Shown: positions 47,715 to 60,942 of the stretch, in pieces
Layout: the number at the start of each line of letters is the position of its first letter
Position numbering within the stretch: the stretch's first letter is position 1
NCBI GenBank assembly: GCA_036785705.1
Contig: JAWUZG010000033.1
Coordinates: forward strand, 558,001-622,000
Source: Acanthornis magna
Taxonomy: Eukaryota > Chordata > Aves > Passeriformes > Acanthizidae
DNA: 64,000 bases
Direction of reading: 5' to 3'
Translations under genes and position numbers: made by a program
The notes under the pieces: model-generated
Database searches by the model: none
Told to the model about the DNA's origin: nothing
The model's input: only the letters and a program-made list of their open reading frames with translations

Positions 47715-48821
47715 GCCTATTTTTAATACTAAGAAAAATTATTTATCCCTGTCCAGAAATTGAATGATCAGCATGTCTTGGAGTGATTTATGACGTCTAT
47801 TCCATGATCCCCTGCTTTATGTCCACAAATGGTTGCTTTATCTTTAAGGCCTGGGACTGGTTGTGTGTGGGGCCAGGGAGGGGGGAGCTTTGGGGTTTTT
47901 GGTGGGTATTTTTGAAGATTCACTGCCTAGGTGTTCCGTGGCAGTATGCAGTTCTATTTTGCTTGGCTAACTTGGTTTTTTTGGCCCAGGCAAAAAGCTT
48001 TTCCCTTTCCTGGCTAGGAGAAACTGCAGTAGAAATCTTTCAGCTGCCTCAAGGTGAACTGAAGAGCTGCTTCTCCCAGGCTGGAGAAGCAGGATTGGCA
48101 AGATTTGGGCTGCCCTGTTCCAGCCCCAAACCTCGGGAAGCCAAGCTGGGGAGAGAAAGCACACTCCAGAGCAGCTTTTTCGCTGCCATGACTCTGTGGA
48201 GAGGATGCTGATGCCAGAGAGCCACCAGGTTTTTTGCTTCCTGCTGGAACTCCTCCATGGAAGCTCCACTTCCCTCACTGTGAAAGCTGGTGCCATCTCG
48301 CACCACATGTCAGAAAGGGGTATTTGACCAACATTTCCCCCATTCTCTGGGCATTTTTGTGTCTCTGTTCTTGTGTGTGGGTGTGTGTGTGGCAGGGGGG
48401 AAGCGAGGTCAGGGTGGAGGGTGTGAGTTCTGATAGTTCAGTGTTTAGCAGTTTTTTACTTTTTTCCTTGCCATTGGGGCGTCCTGTTCTTAGTAAATTG
48501 TGGGTTTGCTTTTTTTTTCTGGTTTTTTTTCACTTTATTCATATTAATTTTCTGTTGGTGGAAGGAGGTTGGTGAAACCCTTTAGAGGAGACTACTCATT
48601 GCAGAGTGCCCTCTCTTAAATTTGTCTCAAAACGAGACACAGAACTTCCTCAATACCTCTGAGGATATAAAAACAATTGTCAGTATTTTCTCTCAGATGG
48701 GAGCCCCTTAAGATTGCACTAATCCACAGGCTGCTTTTGAGTCTGTAAATACATATCCACCTGTCTTTCAGTAGTGTTGACAGTAGGCTGAGGGAAATGA
48801 TCTGAACTCTGCTCGGTATGA
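47715..48821. other. Unclassified, probably repeat-derived stretch
   Basis: Moderately GC-richer than the unique DNA around it, with T runs and a TG-rich tract (about 48372-48393). Open frames up to 142 codons exist on both strands and in several frames. That fits composition rather than coding. It may be an old ERV part, but I cannot assign it. Confidence 0.35.
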
Positions 48822-49287
48822 TAAGCCTACACCTGGAGTGTTGTATACAGTGCTGGTCTCTCCAGCTTGAGAGAGACACAGACACACTGGGTACAGTCAA
48901 ACAAAGGACTACCAAGATGGTGACGGGACTGGAGCATTTCTCTAAACTGAAAAGGCTCAGACAGATAGGGCTGTTCAGCCTGGAGGAGAGGATGCTTCAC
49001 AGGTTCTTTACAGCGGTGTCCCGTGACAGCACTAGTTGCAAATGGACATGAACTAGACCACAAAAGGCTCCATCTAAACACCTGGAAGCTTTTTTTCGCT
49101 GTGAGAATGGCTGAGCAGTGGCACAGGTTGCCCAGGGGGACTATGGAGCATCAGTTCTCAGAGATATTCAAAAGCTGTCTGTACATTGCTCTGGACAGCA
49201 GCTTTGAGGTGGGCCTGCTTGAGCAGCGCATTGGACCAGAAGGCCTCCAGGGGTTCCTTCCAGCCTCAACCATTCTGTGATTCTGTG
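48822..49287 (+). mobile_element. CR1 LINE 3'-end fragment with terminal 8-mers
   Basis: It starts AAGCCTACACCTGGAGTGTT and passes AGGACTACCAAGATGGTGAC and TGTTCAGCCTGGAGGAGAGG. It ends in tandem ATTCTGTG units (49272-49287), the diagnostic CR1 terminus. Sense orientation, 5'-truncated, with no intact frame. Confidence 0.92.
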
Positions 49288-50477
49288 TTCTGAGATTCAA
49301 GAAAAGTTCTGCGCTGCAACATCCCATTAAATGACAGATGAGTAAGACAACAAGCTGTTACAGAAATCCTTAGACATAGTAAAGCTGAATATTGTAAGCA
49401 GAGCTAAATTTAAAGTATTAAGAATGATAATTTATTATTAAGTGTCTTCTCTGGAAAACTGTAGTTCACAAAAATCTACTTTTCCTGTGGGCTTTGACAA
49501 ATAACGTCTTTAGAAACACAATGAATTGCTCTGCATTAGGGAATTTGGAAGGTGGGACTATGATTCCACAACTGAACTCACTTCAAAATCGTTACTGGTG
49601 AATATATTGGTGTTCCCATACAAATATTTATTTCTATTACCCACTCCATTCAGGAGAAATAAAAGCAGCCTTAGGGTTTTTTCTAGCCTCATTTTGTAAA
49701 CTTATTACAACCGTATTGTGTGAAGAAATCTAAATTGGAAGCATCGTTAGGCCTGTGATTGAAAAGCTGGTTCACAAATTTATCTATACTTTATTAGAGT
49801 GATTAAGTGAGCAAGAATAGTCAGACGAAGGACAAAAGAGGAAATGAGGTAAACAAAGTTGCATGATTGCGTCGGCCTGTAAAACTGCTTTTTAAAATTC
49901 AGAGTAAATCAGCTATGCAATATAATTTACCACTCTGTACTTTTTACCTTAATGTTTTTTTGATACAAACAGGACATACAGAATTTAAGAATTACACATC
50001 CAGAATTTTTAGTTTCCACAGCTGTCTTATTGTGACACTAGACAAAACATGTGACCACTAGTTTAGCTGTGCTTCTGAACAACCATTTTCAAATTTCTTT
50101 AGTGAAATTAATCTTAAGAAATATATATGCACAATGTAAAAGCAGCTCAAGATTGCATAAGTATAAGCCCCAGTAAATAATACACACTTACTTTTCAGAA
50201 AGCGAATTTACTAAAGAAACAAAATTATGGTCCAAAGTATTTTTAAGTTGCAGTAAGAGACTGGAGACTAAAATGAAGGAATGGTCCACAGGTTTATCTC
50301 CAATTTGAAAGCCTAGAACTTATTTAAAGCCACTGAAGAGGCAAATGGGTTATTTTGAGAAAATTTTTACTCACTTTGTAAGGTGTTGTGTGGTCCAGCC
50401 AGACAGCCCTTTTAAGTTTTAGCTGACTGTCATAAAGTAGTATCAAACTTAAAACAATGATTATGCTGTAAAAACAC

Positions 50478-50501
50478 TAATAATAATAATAATAATAATA
50501 A
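50478..50501 (+). repeat. (TAA)n microsatellite
   Basis: About eight trinucleotide units. Confidence 0.9.
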
Positions 50502-50784
50502 AAATCAGATCTTCTTTTCGGAGTTAATTCATTCTTCATAAATAGTAAATGCCAATATTTGGAGTCACCAATAGAATACAGAGATCCAAAAGAAAATTCA
50601 TCATCTGTGTGTACTAGGAAGATGTAGTACTTAGAACTTCCTTAATTCACTTCCAAATGGGCTGTTTTCATGTGCCTCTGTTTTTCTGAAAAGATCTTGG
50701 GAGTATTCTGTCACTGGTGATTTTTTAAAATCATGTATGTTAAGAAATAAATTCTGAAGTAATTTTGAAAAGTGTAAGTAATAA

Positions 50785-50842
50785 AATCATAGAATATCCT
50801 GAATCAGAAGGGACCCACAAGGATCTTCAAAATCTGAATCCC
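50785..50842 (-). mobile_element. Short CR1 3'-end fragment
   Basis: AATCATAGAATATCCTGAAT plus CAGAAGGGACCCACAAGGATC is the reverse complement of a CR1 3' terminus. Only about 60 bp remain. Confidence 0.8.
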
Positions 50843-50918
50843 AAATGACAAGAATTTGCTATGAACTAAATCAGATAAATGTAAATATTGTTGCTTATAC
50901 ATATATTTGTTAGATGTT

Positions 50919-50955
50919 TCATTCATTCATTCATTCATTCATTCATTCATTCATT
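50919..50955 (+). repeat. (ATTC)n microsatellite
   Basis: Nine near-perfect tetranucleotide units, ending in ATTTATCTATT. Confidence 0.95.
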
Positions 50956-53441
50956 TATCTATTAGGGAAATGGCAAGCACAGAATGTCAAGTACTAAGAA
51001 AACTTCTCCACGTTATTCTGCCAGTGTTCCCTATCCTGACCTGGATAAAGTACATCCTTCATTTTAAATTGAACTGCTACTCCCTATCATTGTGTATTCA
51101 CTCTTTTCGATTGATCTGGGCAGGTACCATCAAGTGAGAATCATGCCATGTCTGGTACATTTATTAACAAATCTATCTATGAGTAATCCATGCAGTTTGT
51201 GAAATTCTGTATATTATTAAATGTACTTAGCAATTTATTGTCTCATCAGATTATTTTACAAAACAAAAAAAAAATAAAGAAGAAGCATCAGTTAGAAAGA
51301 GAATTTAAAAACCATTAAATTAAGTATATTGATAAGTGTCTCTACAGAGTAACACACATATATTGCAGGAGAAAATGCCGATAATATTTCACTTTTTTGT
51401 ACAATGTCAAATTATATAGTGTCTTTCCAATCTCCTACTTTACATATGCTGAAGTACCACTAGCCTTCCGTAGAACTCAAACACAGAAACAATATAGTGA
51501 AAACAATTATTGTGGGTTTTGGTTGAGTTTTTGGCAGTTATCTGGATTGGGATATAGTCCTGTATTGTCGGAGCAAAAATTGCTTGTGGCTTATATAACC
51601 TTTAGAATATATTCATATAACATATATAAATACCATCCTATAGTAAATCTGAATTTCTATCCAGTAAGAATAATTCTGTTAAAGTTATGAATTATTAAGC
51701 TTTTATTATTCATTAATTAAAAAGGGAAGTGGTTGTTTGCTATATGTGAAATTTTGTGAGCCTCTGTTCCCAGACAAAACATTTTCTTAATCTTTTTTTA
51801 TGGCTTTCCCCTTGTCTATCCCCCATAGTATATTTTCCTAACAACTTGTATGTGCTGCAGAAAGCAAAGGCTGCACAGAAGTTCACTGACAAATTTAAAT
51901 TCAAACCAAAAAGACAACCTCCAACTTTAAAGTCATGAAAAGGGAATTGTTTTAAAATAATATTAAATATAGATTTGAAAGATTGTTGTAGTTTGGAGGA
52001 GTGCATCCCACCAATAGCAAAAGAAAAACAGAAGTGGTAATGTACTGCCTTCTCTCTTTCTGCCAAGGAAACAGAAAAAACCAAATGTTATAAATCAGCT
52101 GTAAATTATGGGAGTTCAGCTGAGCTGATCGCAGAAGTAAGGCAGTAAGTGTCCTAGTTTGGCAGGAAAAAGTAATAACTTGGGACACAAGCTGGATTAA
52201 AGAATTTTTCAGCACAACACTAGAACAACGCTCAAAGACTGAGGATATCCTCTGAAATCTTCTCAAGAATACTAACAATGTATTATACTGCTGTATATTT
52301 GCAAAGAGGAAATATTTTCTTACTCATATATTAAAAAAATAGTGTGGAGAATAATTTGAAATTTGAATAAAATTAGTTCATGCTAACCTTACATTTTGGG
52401 GTTTTTTGGTAGGCAGGGAAATTCTTGATTGTAGATAATCTCTCTATGTCACAAACTAGCATTCCTGAGAGCACTGGATCTTCACATTGAGTGCATGCCC
52501 CACAGGACAGGTGGGTCAGATACCTAAAATCAGGGCATGTATGTACTGCAGAATGTAGGACAGTGAAATAAATAATATCAGATTCTGTGACTAAATAAGA
52601 ATGAGGCTGTGCAGCATATGAAGTAGAGGCAGGAGGGAAAATTACTGTGTAAATACAAAGACCATGGGAACTGGAAAATCTAAAGGAGTTGGCTCGATTG
52701 CTGGGGGAAGAAAAGGTGTCTCTGAGAAATAATAGATATATATAAAAGCAACAATAGCACCTATGCAACTACCCTGATACTGAGGAACAAACTGAGTACA
52801 TTAAATAAAGCAAACAGAATAGAGAAGAGCAAGTACAACTTAAGAACCAGAACAGAAAAATTAGAAATGTAAATGTGAGATTACTGAGATATTAGAATAA
52901 ACCTGAAAAGAATTATTGAAGAAAAGACCGAAGTTTAGAGAGAAGTGGCTGCTTTGGGAGTTGGTAATGAGTAGCTGAAGGAATCAGCACAAGATTTCAA
53001 TTTTTTCAAAGCCGCATATTGAAATATGTAGTCCAGATAGAGCTGGTTATTGCAGCCTTTAGTCACCAGCTGCATGGAAAGGCAAGACAGATGTTTCGAG
53101 AAGCAGCTCAGGGCTAAGGATGCCTTGGTTTGTGCTGTACTGTGAATAGGCAGAGGAAATTGTTGATCCCATATTATAGTTATGAAACATTATAGTTATG
53201 AAATGAATAATACCACAAACACAAAATCAGTAAACCACTTGCTTCTCACAACTTCTCAGGAAGTCATATATCAAAGTTATATCTACAGTACAGTTCACTA
53301 CAGAATTTAGTAATGTGAGGATCAAACCAACCTGACTTTACTGAAGACAAGTAGAGACTAGAAGACTTATGTCCAAACTCTGGAGATGATAAAAAAATTG
53401 AATGCAGTTATTAAGTACTATAAAACAATGGGAAATTTAGA

Positions 53442-53443
<2 letters not shown>

Positions 53444-53504
<61 letters not shown>

Positions 53505-53540
53505 GTATATATATATATATATATACACACACACATATAG
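53444..53540. repeat. (TA)n/(TATG)n/(CA)n compound microsatellite
   Basis: A long perfect TA run, then TATG units, more TA, then an ACACAC run. The open frames here, rich in Tyr and Ile, are artefacts of the repeat. Confidence 0.95.
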
Positions 53541-53625
53541 GGAAGATGTCTCTTGTCGCAGTACTAACAGACTTAACCGTGACATGATACACAGAACAAA
53601 ATGTCAGAAGAAGTTTTTTATTTTT

Positions 53626-53652
53626 CATGGATTGCAGGCAGTGCAATCCATG
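53626..53652. repeat. Perfect inverted repeat (11-bp stem, 5-nt loop)
   Basis: CATGGATTGCA, spacer GGCAG, then TGCAATCCATG. No RNA gene or terminator context. Confidence 0.92.
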
Positions 53653-54162
53653 CAAGTAGTAAATGATATACACCAATGAAAAGGGCTCTATTAAGTTAAT
53701 ATGAATATATTGCTACAATCTTTGTATTAGAACTGTATCACAGACACAAAACAGGAAAGGATCTTCCTGGAAAATGACCAGCTTTTAGAAGCTGGCTTCC
53801 GAATAGAAGATGTCAACAAAAACTATCCTCCCGGGGAAAACACCTCAGATCTATCAAATGAAATGCAAAGACAACAACATGGAGAAAGTAGAAGGTGAGA
53901 TTCTAAAATGAAAGGAGGAACAATAAAGCACCAGGAAGTTGAGAAATTCAGAAAAAGGATTGATTCTACAAATACCCACTTTAAGATTTAAAGAAATTAT
54001 AAAACTTAACCCCACAACAGAACAACAAGAACAACGGAACAAAAACCCCCCACAAACAAAAATAAAAACTCAGCAATGAAAATTAATGCCCCCAAGTCTT
54101 CATCCTTATATATACATATAAATATCCAGAGGTAAAGCAGGTGTCTTGCATCTGATAGGTTT

Positions 54163-54185
54163 AATTCCATAGCTGCTATGGAATT
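54163..54185. repeat. Perfect inverted repeat (10-bp stem, 3-nt loop)
   Basis: AATTCCATAG, spacer CTG, then CTATGGAATT. It lies about 500 bp from the hairpin at 53626. Confidence 0.9.
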
Positions 54186-55429
54186 GTTTATGTACATGTT
54201 TTTGGGGTAGAATTGGAGATGGGAAAATTCTGGACAACTTTTCTTCTCTCTTGTCCTTCAGATTTCATAATAAACTAAGCAAATTACTCAGTCTGTCATT
54301 TGGGAACTTGGATGAAAGTACTAATAAATTTTTCTGGGAAGTTTAGCCAAGTGCATACATGTAAGGAAAATCCTGGAATATCAATATGAGGATAGAGAGC
54401 TTAGAAGTGTTTTAAAAATAGCTTGGTGACCCTATCATTGGGCAGACGATGACAGGAATTTATGTTTTAATGGCACACAGTGTAGTGATAGATTTAGTAA
54501 ATTTTCAGGCCTGGCTAGAAATGCCTCAGGCTATTACAGTTCTAGTCAATCATGCAATTTGTTATTATCAAAAAGATTGGAGTGGTGATTCTGTCAAAAG
54601 CTGTCCCAGAGAATGCCATAGCTGTCTGCAGCAAACAGCAAGAGATTTGACAACTCAAAGGCAGAATTATGTATTTGCACAGCCTATGTAAAGCTAGAGG
54701 GCTAATTTGAAAAGCAATCCAGATTCCTCTCGGAGACAATCTCAGCGATTGTGGAAGTGTTAATTGACTTGGAGGAACAGGAAGTCATTCAAAAATGCAA
54801 TTCAATAACTTACCAACATAGTAGGTTATGAAAGGCAGACGTCTCACAGAGACGAACAATGTTATATTTAGATGAAGTAGCTCCTGTCTGCTCTGGTGGT
54901 GGCATCCTACGGACAAAAGCAGCTATTGGAAATAAGATGAAGCTGTTTTCTATAATAAAGATATCCAGTGGATTATCACCTCTCTGCTGTCATGAGGAGG
55001 ATCAGTGTAAGTTTGCCTTAAACAATGGGAATTTCATGACTGTTGTTTCTAGTAGAAATAGAGAAAGATTTTGTGCAACACTTGTCATCGTTGCTAATGC
55101 CTCAGACATTTTTTCAGACGTGTCGACATGCTAACATTAATTGTAGTGAGTTTTCAGCTCTGATTAATTACAGTCTGTTTATCTAAATTTGCCAGGGAGT
55201 TTCAAAGTAATGCAGTACTATCCTTCCCTTCAATGTCTATTACTGTTTTGGTATTGTCACATATTTCTGCAAAACTTGTATTCTCGAGTGGGATGGCTGC
55301 ATTATAGCAAAGGAAAAGGAGCACTAGAGATTCTGTAACTCTCCTTATAGGAGCTTTATAAGCTTTAGCTAATATTTTTAGACTACTTTGAAATCTTTAG
55401 GTGCCTGGTTATCAGAAAATACTCATAAA

Positions 55430-55485
55430 ATCACAGAATATTCTGAGTTGGAAGAGACCCATAAGGATCATCGAGTCCAATTCTT
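55430..55485 (-). mobile_element. Short CR1 3'-end fragment
   Basis: ATCACAGAATATTCTGAGTTG and GAAGAGACCCATAAGGATCA plus TCGAGTCCAA are the reverse complement of a CR1 3' end, as at 33672. Only the last 55 bp or so were inserted or survive. Confidence 0.85.
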
Positions 55486-56689
55486 ATTGGTTATGTTCTT
55501 AACTACAATGAACATTATTATGTGATACTAAACCCATAAGAGTTTGGGGATATTACAGTGGAATGCAACAATAGTTCTCCATGTAGTAATTCTTTATGTG
55601 TATTTTTAGGAGAAAAAAATTCCATAGCAACTTTTTTTTTAAACAATCTGATAGTCCCTCAGTTGTTAGATTGTTTAACAATTATTTAAAGAGAGGTGTT
55701 AGGAGAGAAACATAGCTGAAGTGCCTGTTAGCATGTTCTGTGTCCAATGGCACCTGTCTGAATCAGTAAGGCATTTGGTCATGCTTGCTCACTTTCACCA
55801 TAACAGAGACTTTCAGCATCTTTTCCTTTCTGTTACCTCCAGTATTATAAAGTATTGTTCTTGGTTTTTATGGAAATTATAAAAATTATAAGCAAGTTGC
55901 AGTGCTCATTTAAGTATTTTACATCTCCTAGCAAAGTTTTCTTAATAATTTTTAATTGATTTTGAGATTTAGTTAGTTTGGGGTTTATTCTGTGAGAGAT
56001 AGAAATTATAAATCAACATTGCAAATTAAAAGCTCTATTTTAACAGATATGATAATAAAATGGTTGTAATTCCTAAGTTATACTAGTCATATTTTAATAA
56101 AATTTTGTCCATAATGTCTCCTACAATTTTCATAAGGGAGCTCATTGGCATTCCCCAAAGACTTCTGTGTTGCAAGTGAATGTTTCAGCCCCATTGAGAA
56201 TGCACCTAGCAAGCAGAATCTTTTGAAAAATGACTCCACTTAATTTTAATTACTTTACTCCACATTGGATGTTTCTTATATAATGTGTATTAGATTTACC
56301 AAAATTACAGATTTGAAACTCAGTTCCACTAAACATTTAATTCTTTTTTTCAGATATGGGAAAATTGTGGTAAAATAATGAGGTGTGGAGCCTGTGTAAA
56401 TTGTCCATATTTACTGGTGTCATTATGTTATTTTGATTTTTCTTGTGCAATTCTTTTTGCGATGTGTTGTTTCTGAAGATTGCAGACTGCGTGATTAAAG
56501 TATATTTTAATGATCATTTCAGACATTGAAAAGTAAAATATACTACTGGGAGTTCAACTCAGGAATTTTAAATGCACGAAAACATGATTGCAACATTAAT
56601 GAAGCTGAAGATAATAGCTGGTGATATAACTTCAAATGTTTATTGTGTAACATCTATCTTCTGTCTAGCAGCAATATGGAGACACTGAG
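55486..56689. other. AT-rich non-coding stretch
   Basis: No gene or clear repeat. A 9-bp inverted repeat with an 18-nt spacer (AAACAATCT ... AGATTGTTT, about 55642-55677) is present but unremarkable. Confidence 0.5.
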
Positions 56690-57240
56690 CACTTTTGTCA
56701 GAGATCAGTTGGTGACTCCTAGATTTATGTGTGGAGAGGTCTTTTCCTGATGGTTTGCTCCTCTTTGAAAGGACCAGTGGTTGGAACTCTGCAGCCTGTG
56801 GGGAGGACCCACGTTGAAGGAGTTTGTGAAGGACTCTTTTCTGTGGCAGGACCCCTCAACAGAACAGGGAAACAGTGTGAGGAGGTAAAAGAGTGGCAAA
56901 GATAAAGTGTTAGGAGCTGATGACAAGCCCTGGTCCCCATTCCACTGAATCCACATGAGGAGGTATGAGTAGAAGAGCCATGAGTGGAGTTGAGCCTGGT
57001 AAGAACAGTGATGGAAGGTGGTTTTAGTTTTATTTCTCACTATTGTACCCTATTTTTAATTAATCTAATTAATTGATTCAAGTAATCTAAATTAATTAAT
57101 TTAATTTAATTACCCTTTCCCAAGTCAAGACTGTTTTTGCCTGTGAGGGTTGTTCATAAGCAATCTTGCTATTCTTATTTTGACCCACAAGACTTTTTTT
57201 TATCATGAGCAGGTTTATGGCTACTACCTGCTGCGTTATT
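56690..57240 (+). mobile_element. Avian interspersed repeat (family D), fourth copy
   Basis: It contains CCACGTTGAAGGAGTTTGTG, AAGGACTCTTTTCTGTGGCAG, a GAGTGGAGTTGAGCCTGGTA block, GAAGGTGGTTTTAGTTTTAT, an expanded TTAATTAATT tract (57050-57110), then TTTCCCAAGTCAAGACTG and a TTATTTTGACCCACAAG block. The order matches the copies at 43.6 and 45.6 kb. A 111-codon minus-strand frame here is a by-product. Confidence 0.65.
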
Positions 57241-59949
57241 TTGGCAAATTCTCAGAAAGTTTGTGATAAGAAAGTACTTCCCTTTAGTTATTTGCCATCT
57301 TCCCACCTGGTTTGGGGGACAGTAATACCCTGTGTTTCCTGCCACTAGAGTGCTCTATAATACGATCCTCATAAAACAAGTTTTCCCACCAGATCCAATT
57401 TTTTCCCCCAATCTTAGGAATTGCTTGCACAATTTTGTCTCTCAGCCATGGGGTTAAGAGCTTCTCACTCAACCCAGTGCAGAGCTGGTCACGTTAGTGC
57501 AGTCCACCACCATCACCAGTGGAAGCAAAATACCTGGTTTTCCACAGAGCTAGAAAGAAGTGGGTTTGGATTGAAAGAGGTATTTGGTAGAAAAAAGAGA
57601 GGATGACAAACACAATGTCGACATATGAATATTCCTTCAAGTTGTTTGCTCAGTGAGACCATACTTAAACCTTCAGGCACAGTGTATGATGTTACTGATT
57701 TGAAACTGTTATGAAACTGGGAGCATCTCCCCTAAATCAACTCTCCTATCTAACTAGATATTTCTAGCTCCTTGGAATGCTGTTGTCTCTCAGAGGAACA
57801 AAGAAGAGCATAGAAGAACTTATAAAGCCTGAAAAAGCATTCAATATTTCAATGTTGATGAAAATTTTTCCTCTTACCCATCAGGTGTAGGAAAAAACAT
57901 ACAAATTCACATGAAACTGTTGAATATATGTTACTTATGAAGTCTTCGCATTTTTGAAGTAAAACCTGCTGAACAAAAGCCATTTTTTATTTCTGTTCCA
58001 TGAGAAACAAAGGTTCATTTTTAGCAGAATAAATATTTTTTAAATAAATGAACCTGCAGAATTGCATAGAGGACAAATAGCATGGTTTATAAGGAAAAAA
58101 AACAAAACAGCTACCTTAAAAGGATGAAAAATGCATCATAAATTGCATTTTCAAAATGACAGTCATAGTTAGAAATAACATTTAAAAACATATTAATAAA
58201 AAATAATAGGCCAGCAAAAATCTACAATTTTTGATATGCATTGTATGGATTATTCTGCCACATTTATTTGCAGTGGGAGATTGATTTCTCGTGGCCAGCA
58301 CTGTATATCTGTCATTTTAAAATTGAATGATGTTAACAATTCTGCTAAAAAATATACAGATGCTTCCATCTTTGAGCCAATACCATAGAAGAAATGACAT
58401 TAAGTCTTTAATTAAAACCCAGAGGTGCAAAATGCTTATTTGTGATATATTTACAATGGAACGTTCATCACACTCTATCTATTTTCTATTTGAAACCCTT
58501 TGTGTTATAAGAAAGAGAAAGAAACTTTCACTTTGAACTCTATTAGATAGCCAGTGTAATGCAGTTATTCAAGAAGATTTAAGAGAAGATGCTTTGTACT
58601 GACTAGAATGGGGAAATAAGATCAATATTTTCATCTCTGCTTCCATTTAATAAGCAATTCACTGACTTTGCAGAAATTACAGCAGACAAGAAATCATAGG
58701 TATATTTTTAGTGTATATGTCAAGGAGGAAACATAACATTTTTAGTTGCTTTCATTTTGTGATTAGCACAAGATAAGACACTATAATTTGTCCAGGTATG
58801 TGTATATATTAAAAAAACCCCTCTTACTAAAAGTAGCTATTAAATTTGAGGTTTACTAGATGCTTTTGGAGACAGTTTCTGTTTCTGATTTTGTCAAATG
58901 ATTAGTATATATTTCCTTTTTAGTCTACTACATGAAGAAAATCCTCTCTCTCAGGCATGGGCCAATCTCAAAGTACTTTCAGTTATTAAACTATACTCAA
59001 CGGTATATAATTAATACATTATATTTTTCAATTATCTTATTTTTTCCCTTTAATTAAGAAAGGATGAAAGACAACTAAAAAAAAAAAAGAATAATTTCTA
59101 AAGAATGCAATGCTTTGAAGATTTGGAATACATTTTACAGTATCTTTAACTTAAATCCACTTCCAAGAGATACTTAATAAGTGGTATCACAAATACTTTT
59201 GTATCAGAAAGATAATTTTGCTCCTTTCAAAGGATTTATCAATGACGTCTTTCGAAAATGTCAGACAGATGAGAGCTTAGATTCATAATGCTGCTCTAAG
59301 ACATTTCCGGTCTATGTAGAAATTCATTCTGCACTTTGGTGGTCTAAAGTCAACTGAAATGGTACTGGCTCTGATAAAAAGATTTTTAAAAATTATTTTG
59401 AAACAGTAAACATCATTTGGATAAGGTAAAGACTACTTAGATTAATCTTCATTTCTGTGTTTCTTTTGTAGGACCCTATAGTGTTTTACATCTAAACATC
59501 AATAATTTAAACACATTGTAAACAACGAAATTCAGTAGCCAGAATCAGGCTTTGTTCTATAGTTTTTAACTGGCAATTGCTGCATATTTCAGTAGTGCAT
59601 GATTTTTCAAAAATTTCATTAGTACATCATTGGTTGCTCATTTTTCATCTCTCAAAACAATTTAACACAGTGTCTTTCATGCAGAGAATAACATATTCAT
59701 ATTATTTGATTTTTGATGAAACCAAATGACCCTTTAAATTTGCAATAGGGTTCTTTAATTTTGCATGAGTTTCTTTACTGCTGTTCATTTAATTCTCCAT
59801 TTCCATTAACCATCTACAAGCATTTGACTCTATGACAATTATTCAGCTGTGCCACATCATGAGTGACATTTTATAAATGTTCAAAGGAAAAAGAGATCAA
59901 GAAAGGAGGAAAAACCTCATATTCAAACAAAAAAGTCACAGTTCAGAAT
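57241..59949. other. AT-rich non-coding stretch
   Basis: I see no gene, RNA gene or assignable mobile element. Short frames of 60-70 codons are at chance level. Confidence 0.5.
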
Positions 59950-60540
59950 CCTGCATTTCCCATACAGCTGAGACATCTGCATAGTAATTATTGGCCTGAT
60001 TGTAAAGCCAACTTAATTACATTTTGTCTTCCTATCTGATGAGTACTTCATGATGATGATGATTACTCCTACTAAAAGACGATCACTCCATTGATATTTC
60101 CCCACACTGATAGCCAGGGGGCCCTGCAGATAAGGCTGTGGAGACAAAAATGCTATTTTCTCTCTCTATTAATTCAGCTATGATTTTTCAAGTGAGAAAG
60201 AATCCCCGAGTATTCAAGTGAGAAGGAATCATGGTTTAGTAGTCTATCTCCCAGCCTGCCTTCCACGTGGGGGAAATTGAGCTAATGCTCATTAGAAAGT
60301 GCTTTAATTAACAAACATAACTGAGAGACCAAGCCAGCATAATCACTGCTGATTAACTAGGCCACCTCTATGCAAAATAAAGCGAGCTCGTTTTCCCCCT
60401 ATTTATAAAAACTCTTCCATTCAAAATAATCTCTGTGCTTGTTGGAATTACTTGGATTGCTAAAATGTTCAGTCCTAATAATTTATTCTTTATTTTTGCA
60501 TGTTTATGGATTAGTTAGATAGAAATGTTAGGCAAGTCCT
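59950..60540. promoter_or_regulatory. Motif-dense candidate conserved non-coding element
   Basis: Within 600 bp there are several words resembling developmental factor sites: TAATTAC (60014), AGATAAGG (60129, GATA type), CCACGTGG (60263, E-box), the palindrome CTAATG-CT-CATTAG (60282-60295, paired homeodomain type), TTAATTAACAAACA (60304, homeodomain and forkhead type) and ATGCAAAAT (60370, octamer-like). Simple repeats are absent. This is typical of vertebrate enhancers in gene deserts, but AT-rich DNA gives many such words by chance. Conservation cannot be judged from one sequence. Confidence 0.25.
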
Positions 60541-60942
60541 GTGGCACAAAGAAGAGAGTTAACATGTTTTTATCTATCTTTGTATTTCACAGGAGCCCAC
60601 TCCATTAGATTTCCACTGAACATTTAAATACAAAAGTGAAACCAAGTGACTGTAGAATTAGAAGGCTCTTATGCCTTTGGCATTTTTTTCTAGGTTTTAA
60701 AAGTGTGATGAAAGCTCTGTGTGATAGAAGTGTGATAGAAGCATAGAATTCACGCTGTCTAGAAGGACATATACCACTGAATATTATAAAGAAATTGTAT
60801 TACAAGAAATAAATATCTAAAGAAAAGGAAAAATTAAAGACAAATACTTCCTTATGCTTGTTTTAATATTTTTGGCTTGGCATAAATGGTTATAAAAAAA
60901 TAAGAATGCCTTCAGAGGACTCATTGTCACACTTCTTTGCAG

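Larger units (their letters stand above)
49288..53443. other. Gene-free stretch with microsatellites
   Basis: AT-rich, apparently unique DNA. Besides the items listed separately I see no gene. The stretch at 51740-52280 has open frames of about 110 codons on the minus strand without recognisable features. Confidence 0.5.
53541..55429. other. Gene-free stretch; weak coding-like patch at 54449-54691
   Basis: Mostly AT-rich unique DNA. The 80-codon open stretch at 54449-54691 (+) has a Cys cluster (residues about 52-59) but no recognisable domain or splice support, so it is not called. The two hairpins are listed separately. Confidence 0.45.

Noticed and set aside
53443..53679. Tyr/Ile-rich frames on both strands
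   Set aside because: They are translations of a TA-rich microsatellite.
54449..54691. Plus-strand frame with a cluster of Cys residues
   Set aside because: The spacing fits no zinc-binding motif I know, and there are no supporting signals.
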